A stretch of 22,968 nt of DNA from Thermotoga sp. 4484_232 (GTDB taxonomy: Bacteria > Thermotogota > Thermotogae > Thermotogales > Thermotogaceae): positions 1 through 22,968 of the forward strand of contig MZGO01000005.1 of assembly GCA_002084985.1 (NCBI GenBank), given 5' to 3'. A program made the translations under genes and the position numbers. The notes below the pieces were generated by a model. That model searched no databases. It saw only the letters and a list, made by a program, of their open reading frames with translations, and was not told the origin of the DNA. Every line of letters begins with the position of its first letter. Within the stretch, counting starts at the first letter, position 1. This document shows, piece by piece, positions 1 through 6,114 of the stretch.

Positions 1-635
1 GATTCCCTCGGTATTTCCAGAGCTTTTTTGACACCTTCCTTTATCTCCTTCTCCAACACCTTTGATGATTTCATGACGGCAGAGTATCTTCCAATACCCT
101 TTTTCGTTGCGATCATGACAGCACCTTTCAGCTCTTCCTTCACTTCATTCAGAAGTGCTTCATCTCCAACGATCATGCATATGGGGACATTTAGATATCC
201 CGCGTATCCAGCGTTTATAAGTGCCTCGCACATCTTCCTACCATTTATCGTTATGTTGTAGATGAGGGAACTCGAATAGGTGTGATCCATTATCCCTCCC
301 ATATTCCCAACACCGGCATGGTATCCGAAAAATATCACCCTGTCGTACGTTTCATCCAAATTGGCCATCATGTATTTTTTCCTTGGAGAACCGCTCACAA
401 GTTCTATCCTCTCATCGATACTCGTGATTCTGTAAGGGATGTTCGATCCAAGAGCATGAGAATCGACTACCGTTACTTTTTCAACGTCCATCCCGGATTC
501 AATAATTCCCTCCAGCAGCCATTTGAGTTGTTCCTCTAAAAGTGCCATCTTGTAAAATTTTTCATTCTCTGATACATCTTTCCACCTATGTATTCCAGCA
601 AGCCCTTCCATATCGACTGATATGTATATTTTCAA
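1..635 (-). CDS. dppA: D-aminopeptidase, M55 (DppA) family; 3' end beyond the window
   Basis: Zinc peptidase of the M55 family, which releases N-terminal D-amino acids from peptides in the cytoplasm. About 211 codons are present; family members are about 270 aa, so the C-terminus lies past position 1. Starting at TTG 635 the protein begins KIYISVDMEGLAGI, placing Asp8, Glu10 and His60 (VVDSHALGSN) exactly where B. subtilis DppA has zinc ligands. FFGYHAGVG (His106) and IMDHTY (His118) match the later conserved histidines. GGGGGTGAT lies 4 nt before the TTG and is a strong SD. An in-frame ATG at 650 would add five residues but would consume that SD, so I prefer TTG. The gene is divergent from the mosaic segment to its right. 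Family assignment is strong; the natural substrate is unknown. Confidence 0.88.
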   Translation of the reverse strand, partial: MKIYISVDMEGLAGIHRWKDVSENEKFYKMALLEEQLKWLLEGIIESGMDVEKVTVVDSHALGSNIPYRITSIDERIELVSGSPRKKYMMANLDETYDRVIFFGYHAGVGNMGGIMDHTYSSSLIYNITINGRKMCEALINAGYAGYLNVPICMIVGDEALLNEVKEELKGAVMIATKKGIGRYSAVMKSSKVLEKEIKEGVKKALEIPRE

Positions 636-656
636 TGCTATCACCCCCATCTATAG

Positions 657-665
657 AGTATAGCA
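657..665 (-). promoter_or_regulatory. Extended -10 promoter candidate for dppA
   Basis: On the minus strand TGC-TATACT forms an extended -10 element about 22 nt before the TTG start. No good -35 hexamer sits 17 bp upstream, as often accepted for extended -10 promoters. The predicted start would leave a short leader containing the SD. Read by eye only. Confidence 0.4.
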
Positions 666-700
666 GCGATGATCTCGTTTTCATATCGAGGGCGTCTATG

Positions 701-723
701 GAAGAGAAAAGTAGAGAACCTTC
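701..723 (+). repeat. 23-bp direct repeat, copy 1 (left end of mosaic segment)
   Basis: Begins GAAGAGAAAAGT and ends GAACCTTC. It is identical over 23 bases to 3988-4010 in the same orientation. Flanks differ (preceded by G here, T there; followed by T here, G there). It borders a 3.3-kb segment. In frame it can read as a linker (KVENL) of a VIT-type transporter gene, so it may be duplicated coding sequence and not a site-specific recombination site. Confidence 0.9.
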
Positions 724-832
724 TTGAAGTACTCTCGTTACCTTTTCATTGCTCGCCATAGCTGGTTTCATACTGCTTCCAGTCCACATTCTGCTCCATT
801 TCATTTCTTTCTTGCTGCCAATCATTTCTTGA
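702..832 (+). pseudogene. Possible 3' fragment of a VIT1/CCC1-type transporter gene
   Basis: No open frame spans this stretch. Frame-by-frame reading gives KRKVENLLEVL at 702-734, then, after a frame change, TLVTFSLLAIAGFILL at 731-778 and a hydrophobic tail ending at TGA 830-832. Small residues around an A-G-F-I-L-L-P run resemble the third membrane helix of VIT1/CCC1 iron/manganese transporters. The matching 5' part of such a gene lies at 3670-3989, upstream of the second copy of the same 23-bp repeat. The similarity is short and needs frameshifts, so this is tentative. It could also be random hydrophobic coding potential. Confidence 0.3.
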
Positions 833-843
833 TAGCTTCTGTT

Positions 844-1176
844 ATGGCAGGAATTACTTTGTTTTTGACTGAAGGTTTGGATGATGTAGAAATAGTTGAA
901 GAGGATTATGGAGAACCCGAAGCCAGAGAATTGACCACGACTCCTACTGAAGATGATTATGGTTACTTGGTCACGTTCAGTGGAACCTGTACACAGATTG
1001 ACACACAACACAAGAATGTCACATTCAGTTTAGACAGCACCGAAGTAACCGTCAAAAACTATGTAGAGTATCCTTTTGAAGTTGGAAAATACTATACTGT
1101 TAAAGGTGTCGTCATGTGGAATTATGACAGATACAAGGTCGTTCCTCGCAGTTCAGATGATATAGTTGAACACTGA
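844..1176 (+). pseudogene. 5'-truncated OB-fold protein gene (C-terminal fragment)
   Basis: The open frame extends up to ATG 724, but residues from 724 to about 840 look unlike protein and overlap possible transporter debris. From ATG 844 the product is 110 aa. Its end (GKYYTVKGVV, then VVPRSSDDIVEH) matches the closing strands of an OB-like domain. The same layout ends the envelope protein on 2016-3545 (GQKVKVTGIV, then ILPRSPKDIQIIE). The segment GITLFLTEGLDDVEIVEED also resembles the end of that protein's first OB domain (TTEIIVSGIEIINE). I therefore read this as the tail of a larger multi-OB protein whose front was lost. No SD precedes 844 or 724. A strong hairpin follows 21 nt after the stop. 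It could still be expressed as a small protein. Confidence 0.5.
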
Positions 1177-1197
1177 GTAATTCATAAATTTTGTATT

Positions 1198-1221
1198 GAA
1201 CCCGCCCAAAAGGGCGGGTTC
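1198..1221 (+). terminator. Strong hairpin, probable terminator of the OB-fragment gene
   Basis: GAACCCGCCC and GGGCGGGTTC form a perfect 10-bp stem around an AAAA loop. Only a weak T stretch (CGATTT) follows, so termination may be partial. The SD of the nuclease gene begins about 8 nt later, so the hairpin could also control read-through into that gene or stabilise its 5' end. Confidence 0.65.
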
Positions 1222-1243
1222 GATTTACAAGGAGTGATGATAT

Positions 1244-2026
1244 ATGAAATACATCTTCAAATCTTTTCTAATAATTCTCTTTCTCTTTTTAACAGTTTCA
1301 GGTTGTCTGAGAGAGGAAACATCAGTCATAGTCTCACATGTTGTTGATGGAGATACGATCATCCTCAAAAATGGCGATAAGATAAGGTTGATAGGTGTCG
1401 ATGCTCCAGAAATCCATGGAGATACTAAACCTGTGGGGGAATTCGGATGGGATGCGAAAAAATTTGTTGAAGACTTTTTAAAAACCAACGATTGGAAAAT
1501 TTCTCTCGAATTCGATGAAGAAAGATATGATCGTTATGGTAGAATCTTAGCCTATGTTTATGGAAAAAATGGGATGTTGAATGAGCTTCTCCTCCAAAGA
1601 GGTCTTGCAAGGCCTCTTTTTTACGATAGCACCTCACGCTACGTGGATAGATTTGTGGATGCTTACACAAACGCTTTCTCGAATCGTATAGGGATATTCA
1701 GTAAATACGATTCCGCTCCGATTTTAACGCCTGATGATAATCTTTATGGTTTCCTGGGAAAGATAGTGTGGCTCAAAATGCTTGTGAACTTTGTTGGCAG
1801 AGATCAATATGGCAACTTTGAAATTAGAGGTGCTTGGAATGGGAAAGAAGCTCTTATAAGGATTAGAGCGGAGGAATACAAATATATATTCTTACCAGAA
1901 AACTTTGATGTGCTCTTGCTGAAAAACAAAATTGCTATGTTCTTTGGAGAACTATGGTGGTCTTATAACCAAAATATTCCGATGATTATCTTAAGAGCTC
2001 CTTTCGAAATCAAAATCATTCAATGA
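1244..2026 (+). CDS. Secreted thermonuclease-type lipoprotein (SNase domain plus C-terminal OB-like domain)
   Basis: 260 aa. Residues 1-20 are a lipoprotein signal with lipobox TVSGC, so Cys21 should be lipidated and the protein anchored outside the cytoplasmic membrane. Residues 27-155 form a staphylococcal-nuclease domain, a calcium-dependent DNA/RNA phosphodiesterase. VVDGDT supplies Asp35 and Asp37, RLIGVDAPE supplies Arg48, Asp53 and Glu56, and RYDRYGRILAY supplies Arg100. All known catalytic and calcium-binding positions are therefore present. Residues from about 168 form a second beta-rich part ending RAPFEIKIIQ, resembling the OB-like tails of its neighbours. SD AAGGAGTGATG fixes the ATG. 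The stop overlaps the convergent neighbour by 11 nt. A role in degrading extracellular nucleic acid for nutrition or uptake is inference. Confidence 0.88.
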   Translation: MKYIFKSFLIILFLFLTVSGCLREETSVIVSHVVDGDTIILKNGDKIRLIGVDAPEIHGDTKPVGEFGWDAKKFVEDFLKTNDWKISLEFDEERYDRYGRILAYVYGKNGMLNELLLQRGLARPLFYDSTSRYVDRFVDAYTNAFSNRIGIFSKYDSAPILTPDDNLYGFLGKIVWLKMLVNFVGRDQYGNFEIRGAWNGKEALIRIRAEEYKYIFLPENFDVLLLKNKIAMFFGELWWSYNQNIPMIILRAPFEIKIIQ

Positions 2027-3545
2027 TTTGAATGTCCTTCGGGGATCTCGGAAGAATTTCCCAAGTACCTTTGTAAGATTGAACTATTCCGGTAACCTTC
2101 ACCTTTTGACCTATTTTAAGATCTAATTTTATCTCAGTTCCTTTCTTGATGTAAATTTTTATCGTTTCTTCCCCATCACTCACCACAAAACTATACTTTC
2201 CGATACTCTTTATAATTCCTTCAACGCTAACCAGGGCTCCCTCGTATCTTTCGCCAATATCCTTTATCTTGACGGATAAGGGTTCTACCTTCTTCTCATT
2301 TATAATTTCTATACCGGACACAATTATCTCAGTTGTACCATAATACTCTTTTACACGCCCCTCAACCATGACGAAATCACCTTCCTTGACATCAAGGCCT
2401 TTTGGTGAATAGATCATAAGCCCATAATCCTTCCACATGATATAAGAGGTGTTCCTTCCCAAGATACCAGCATCAACCGTTACGACACCTTTGACCTTAA
2501 CCACCTGACCTTCAACATCACTCTTCCCATCTCCATCCTCATCTTTTTGAACATCAGCCGGTGTGAGATACCCTCTTTTCTCAGCCTTTCTAACCTTTAG
2601 AACGGGTATTGGTATAGAAACATACCCTTTCCATTCCAAAAGAATTTTCTGAGCACCAGGCAGTTCACTGTGAAGATCACCTGTCCCAACTTTGAGAGTT
2701 AAATCCTTTAAGGAAACCTTCAAACCAAAAACTGGTCTTTCACCATCAGTGTAAAGAGAGGAATTGTATCTCATGAATGCTCCTAATTTGAGGTTTTCAA
2801 AGTTATATGCTATATCTCCATAAAATGCCCATTTTCTTGCTCTATACGCTGGATCTCCGAAAGCAAAGTCGACGTACCCAGATCCTTTCCAAACATACTG
2901 AAGGCTTGTTTCAAAATTCCCATATCTCAAGGAACACCCTGTTAATATAGAGGGGGAAGCAAGTTCACTGGTTTTAGCAGATATACCCAACCACGTTTTC
3001 ATATCTCCAAATTTTTTGAAGTTCATCCTAGCGTCCGCTGAGATTTCAGAATGAAGGCCATCGTAGTAAATCCCTACTTGCCAGTTCTCTCTCTTCCCAT
3101 TCGCGTATGCACAGAATCTCTTCCCTTTCAGATCGTATATGCTCCCTATTTTGAGCATCCTATTCTTGTAAGATACATCGACTCCGAAGATATCTGTTCT
3201 TATCCCCCCAACTCTCAATAACTCGTAAATCCTTGTATTATAATGCTTCGCTTTGAATTTACCTAAATCGAGATCGAATTTATCACCTTTGTACCAGATA
3301 TAGTAATACCTTGGTTTCATGAACTTGAGGGATCCTATATTAAATGTTTCATGATCAAGAGTCATGTAATCCTCCAGTGATATTCCAAAATTGTTCGAAA
3401 ATGATGCTTTAAGATAACAAATGGGGAATATATCGCTCTTTCCCGAGGATATGTCCAATGTGAAAAGTGCCAGTGTATCAAACGAGATTGGAAGAGACAA
3501 GCATATTGCTGCAAAAGTCAGAATAACTGCTACCAACCCTCGCAT
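2016..3545 (-). CDS. Envelope protein: signal peptide, beta-rich (barrel-like) region, two C-terminal OB folds
   Basis: 509 aa from ATG 3545, chosen because GGGAGG sits 7 nt upstream and the product then starts with a typical signal peptide (MRGLVAVILTFAAICLSLPI). A longer in-frame ATG at 3593 lacks this logic. Residues about 25-310 alternate aromatic and polar residues in short strands (YYYIWYKGDKFDLDLG; KWAFYGDIAYNFENL), as in outer-membrane barrels, but no barrel family is recognisable. Residues 335-343 (DEDGDGKSD) fit a DxDxDG calcium-binding loop. Residues 345-424 and 425-509 are two OB-like domains, the last ending ILPRSPKDIQIIE. Its 3' end overlaps the convergent nuclease gene. A location in the Thermotoga outer envelope (toga) is likely but inferred. 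Function unknown. Confidence 0.75.
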   Translation of the reverse strand: MRGLVAVILTFAAICLSLPISFDTLALFTLDISSGKSDIFPICYLKASFSNNFGISLEDYMTLDHETFNIGSLKFMKPRYYYIWYKGDKFDLDLGKFKAKHYNTRIYELLRVGGIRTDIFGVDVSYKNRMLKIGSIYDLKGKRFCAYANGKRENWQVGIYYDGLHSEISADARMNFKKFGDMKTWLGISAKTSELASPSILTGCSLRYGNFETSLQYVWKGSGYVDFAFGDPAYRARKWAFYGDIAYNFENLKLGAFMRYNSSLYTDGERPVFGLKVSLKDLTLKVGTGDLHSELPGAQKILLEWKGYVSIPIPVLKVRKAEKRGYLTPADVQKDEDGDGKSDVEGQVVKVKGVVTVDAGILGRNTSYIMWKDYGLMIYSPKGLDVKEGDFVMVEGRVKEYYGTTEIIVSGIEIINEKKVEPLSVKIKDIGERYEGALVSVEGIIKSIGKYSFVVSDGEETIKIYIKKGTEIKLDLKIGQKVKVTGIVQSYKGTWEILPRSPKDIQIIE

Positions 3546-3560
3546 TGGAATCCCTCCCAC

Positions 3561-3575
3561 CTGAAGATTCTTCAG
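3561..3575. repeat. Short palindrome in the leader of the envelope-protein gene
   Basis: CTGAAGATTCTTCAG is a perfect inverted repeat around one central base. It lies between the predicted -10 element and the SD of the gene ending at 2016. As RNA it could form only a small hairpin; as DNA it could be an operator. Function is unproven. Confidence 0.45.
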
Positions 3576-3583
3576 CAACAGAT

Positions 3584-3612
3584 ATGTTAGCATACGAATA
3601 TGTGCAGGTAAA
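3584..3612 (-). promoter_or_regulatory. Promoter candidate for the envelope-protein gene
   Basis: Minus strand: -35 TTTACC (3612-3607), 17-bp spacer, then TGC-TAACAT (-10 at 3589-3584) with an extended-10 TG. It lies about 40 nt upstream of the ATG at 3545 and reads leftward. Confidence 0.5.
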
Positions 3613-3669
3613 AAATATTTGCTCTCATTACAGTATCATCTGGGTAAAGAAACAGTAGAGGGAGATACT

Positions 3670-3989
3670 ATGGCAAGAATTGAAAGGGTCAGAAAAGCTT
3701 TTTAGAAGGAAACATAGAAGAAACCAGGAAAGCACATAAGGATGAGGCTATAAAAGAGGAATCATGGCACAGACGGAAGCTGGAAGATCACATAGAACCC
3801 GCTATATATGGTGCCACCGATGGGATAATAACAACGTTTGCAGTTGTGACAGATGTTGCCGGTGCGTTTTTGAGTCCAAAGATAGTACTGATACTCGGAC
3901 TTGCGAATCTACTGGTAGATGGTTCTTCGATGGCCGCGGGAGATTACCTGTCGACGGAATCAAGGATTGATTACGAAAGATCCGAATGA
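3670..3989 (+). pseudogene. Broken VIT1/CCC1-family iron/manganese transporter gene (5' part)
   Basis: ATG 3670 follows SD GAGGGAGAT and opens MARIERVRKAF, then hits TAG. The reading continues in another frame (FLEGNIEETRKAHKDEAI, HIEPAIYGATDGIITTFAVV, GLANLLVDGSSMAAGDYLST, ESRIDYERSE) to TGA 3987-3989. Restoring one T to the five-T run at 3699-3703 rejoins the frames, so a one-base deletion is the simplest cause. YGATDGI and the membrane segment with SMAAGDYLS are hallmarks of VIT1/CCC1 transporters, which move Fe2+ or Mn2+ across a membrane. Only the first two membrane segments remain; the rest is absent here. The 23-bp repeat begins inside the terminal stop region. A possible 3' fragment lies 2.9 kb to the left, after the other repeat copy. 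Confidence 0.82.
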
Positions 3990-4010
3990 AGAGAAAAGTA
4001 GAGAACCTTC
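3988..4010 (+). repeat. 23-bp direct repeat, copy 2 (right end of mosaic segment)
   Basis: Exact copy of 701-723 in the same orientation. It immediately precedes the -10 box of frr and overlaps the last codon of the transporter remnant. Recombination between the copies would delete or circularise the 3.3 kb between them. Confidence 0.9.
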
Positions 4011-4020
4011 GGGAGTATAG

Positions 4021-4026
4021 TATAAT
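4021..4026 (+). promoter_or_regulatory. -10 box of the frr operon promoter
   Basis: A perfect TATAAT lies 36 nt before the frr start. No convincing -35 hexamer is visible 16-18 bp upstream. That position falls inside repeat copy 2, so the repeat may have replaced or supplied part of the promoter. Confidence 0.5.
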
Positions 4027-4061
4027 CTTTGGAGAATCACAGTAAAGAGGGAGGGAGAGCT

Positions 4062-4619
4062 ATGAAACATCCAATACTTAAAGAAGCTGAGCAGAGGATG
4101 AAGAAAAGTCTTTCAAAAATTGAAGATGATCTTAGAAAGATGAGAACAGGAAGGCCATCTCCCGCAATATTGGAAGAGATAAAAGTTGATTATTATGGAG
4201 TACCTACACCGATAAATCAGCTGGCTACGATAAGCATTGCGGAAGAGAGAGCTTTGATAATAAAACCTTGGGACAAAAGCACTCTTTCAGCTATGGAAAA
4301 AGCAATCCTTGCATCGGATCTGGGTTTGAATCCGATGAATGATGGAAACGTTATAAAGCTCATTTTCCCAACACCCACGATGGAGCAAAGGCAAAAATGG
4401 GTTAAAAAAGCTAAAGAGATCGTTGAAGAAGGGAAAATAGCGGTGAGAAATATAAGAAGGGATGGCATGAAGAAAATAAAGGACATGGAAAAAGATGGCG
4501 AAATACCCGAAGATGATGCTAGGAGGTTGGAAAAAGAACTTCAAAAGTTAACAGACGATTATATAGAAAAGCTGGATGAACTCCTCGAGAAAAAGGAAAA
4601 GGAGATCATGGAGTTCTGA
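4062..4619 (+). CDS. frr: Ribosome recycling factor
   Basis: 185 aa, the family length. With EF-G it splits post-termination ribosomes into subunits in the cytoplasm. Recognisable stretches are [56 protein letters not shown] and the C-terminal helix with [18 protein letters not shown]. Helical domain I (both ends) and the beta domain II (about residues 30-105) are complete. ATG 4062 is chosen over an in-frame ATG at 4029 because GAGGGAGGGAGAG precedes it and the product then matches the usual start. First gene of an operon with uppS, cdsA and alaS; the stop shares one base with the uppS start. Confidence 0.97.
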   Translation: MKHPILKEAEQRMKKSLSKIEDDLRKMRTGRPSPAILEEIKVDYYGVPTPINQLATISIAEERALIIKPWDKSTLSAMEKAILASDLGLNPMNDGNVIKLIFPTPTMEQRQKWVKKAKEIVEEGKIAVRNIRRDGMKKIKDMEKDGEIPEDDARRLEKELQKLTDDYIEKLDELLEKKEKEIMEF

Positions 4620-5302
4620 TGAGAGTTCCAAATCACGTTGCGATAATAATGGATGGAAACGGTAGATGGGCCAGGAGAAAGGGATTACCTAGAGTGATAG
4701 GGCACAAAAAAGGTGCGGAGGTTGTGGAGAACGTTGTTAGATGGTCTGCAGAGTTCGGGATAAAATACTTAACTCTCTACACTTTCTCAACGGAGAATTG
4801 GAAGAGGCCAAAGGAAGAGGTTGAATACCTTTTCTCACTCCTTATTGAAAAGCTTGAAGCCAAAACATCAGAGCTTATCAAAGAAAACGTAAGGCTCAGA
4901 TTCATGGGAAGATTAGAAGATCTCCCAGAGAAATTGAAAAACAAATGTAGAGAGACAGAAGAGGCGACAAAGTTGAACGATGGATTGAATCTCATAATCG
5001 CCTTGAATTACGGTGGAAGAGCAGAGATCGTAGATGCTGTCAGGAAGATTTTAAAAGAAGGAGCAACCGAAGTGAATGAAGAAAGCTTCAGGAAGTACCT
5101 GTACTTGCCGGATGTCCCAGATCCGGATTTGATAATAAGAACTTCTGGTGAGATGAGATTAAGCAACTTTCTTCTCTGGCAATCCGCGTACAGCGAACTC
5201 TATTTCACAGAGAAGCTCTGGCCGGATTTCACAAAAGATGATTTCACAAAAGCCCTGGAGGATTATTCGAAAAGGGAAAGAAGATTTGGGGGGGTAACAT
5301 GA
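4619..5302 (+). CDS. uppS: Isoprenyl (undecaprenyl) diphosphate synthase
   Basis: 227 aa cis-prenyltransferase. It condenses isopentenyl diphosphate onto farnesyl diphosphate to make the polyprenyl carrier used for peptidoglycan and other wall polymers. Signature motifs are all present: HVAIIMDGNGRWA with catalytic Asp12, TLYTFSTENW, NYGGRAEIVDAV, the conserved IIRTSGEMRLSNFLLWQ segment and the final RERRFGG. GEMRLSN differs slightly from the common GEQRLSN. It overlaps frr by 1 nt and cdsA by 4 nt, indicating translational coupling. Product chain length cannot be told from sequence; C55 is assumed from the bacterial family. Confidence 0.96.
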   Translation: MRVPNHVAIIMDGNGRWARRKGLPRVIGHKKGAEVVENVVRWSAEFGIKYLTLYTFSTENWKRPKEEVEYLFSLLIEKLEAKTSELIKENVRLRFMGRLEDLPEKLKNKCRETEEATKLNDGLNLIIALNYGGRAEIVDAVRKILKEGATEVNEESFRKYLYLPDVPDPDLIIRTSGEMRLSNFLLWQSAYSELYFTEKLWPDFTKDDFTKALEDYSKRERRFGGVT

Positions 5303-6114
5303 GAGATGATCTGAAAACACGTTTAATAACGGCTTTTTCCATACTTCCTTTTGTTATTTTATGTTTCATCAGTTACAAAAGCCTTGTTGGACTTGTCTCA
5401 GCTGTTGTTCTTCTTGCAGGATATGAACTTCTTTCCATGAAGTTCAAGGATTACATGAGGTTCTTCTACTTGGGATTGTTGGTTTCCTATCCGATACTTT
5501 ACGGTTTGTTTTTTTTTAAGGAACCTTACATCGTGATATTGTCCCTTTTTCTGATCAGCTCAGTGGTGACGATAATCTATATCAAAGACACTTCAATTAT
5601 TCTCGATAGAATTGTCTATCCTATATTTGGCTTGGTATACGTTCCGGGTGCTCTTTCATTTTTCATGCCCATTTATAAAGAGTTTGGGGCAGCTAACGCC
5701 CTTCTCACGTTAACGGCTGTCTGGATCTTCGACACTTCCGCATACTTCACCGGTATGAAATTTGGAAGAATCAGGATCTCTCCAAAGTACAGTCCTAAAA
5801 AGAGTTTGGAAGGTGTTCTGGGAGGGTTTCTCGGAACTTTTGTCTTTTCTGTGATTTACAAAATAATAGCCGAAAATTTCTTCAAGAGCTGGATCATACC
5901 TTACCAAGGACTTCTCTTCTTTTCATTAATCGTCTCAGTTATGGGAACTTTGGGAGACATCTTCGAATCCGCCATAAAAAGATCTTTCGGTTTGAAGGAT
6001 TCTGGAAGTGTTCTACCTGGGCATGGAGGAATGCTTGATAGGATAGATGGTCTGCTGTTCGTCACGCCAGTTGTTTATATCATGCTCAAAGTCCTGAAAG
6101 GAGGGATTATGTGA
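5299..6114 (+). CDS. cdsA: Phosphatidate cytidylyltransferase
   Basis: 271 aa integral membrane enzyme that makes CDP-diacylglycerol from CTP and phosphatidic acid, the precursor of anionic phospholipids. Many hydrophobic segments fill residues 10-250. The C-terminal family signature is clear: [13 protein letters not shown] followed by [16 protein letters not shown]. The ATGA overlap with uppS and the GTGA overlap with alaS place it within the operon. A run of nine T residues at 5509-5517 encodes part of GLFFFK and could be prone to slippage, but the frame is intact. Confidence 0.95.
   Translation: MRDDLKTRLITAFSILPFVILCFISYKSLVGLVSAVVLLAGYELLSMKFKDYMRFFYLGLLVSYPILYGLFFFKEPYIVILSLFLISSVVTIIYIKDTSIILDRIVYPIFGLVYVPGALSFFMPIYKEFGAANALLTLTAVWIFDTSAYFTGMKFGRIRISPKYSPKKSLEGVLGGFLGTFVFSVIYKIIAENFFKSWIIPYQGLLFFSLIVSVMGTLGDIFESAIKRSFGLKDSGSVLPGHGGMLDRIDGLLFVTPVVYIMLKVLKGGIM

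Noticed and set aside
698..727. Tiny ORF starting ATGGAAGAG within repeat copy 1
   Set aside because: Nine codons with no SD; it ends at a stop just after the repeat and is better explained as chance.
586..1011. Long minus-strand open frame overlapping the dppA start
   Set aside because: It is the shifted frame of dppA at one end and the antisense of the OB fragment at the other, with no SD or recognisable domain.
3764..3970. Cysteine-rich 68-aa open frame
   Set aside because: It is an out-of-frame reading of the VIT1-type transporter remnant; the cysteines are artefacts of the frame.
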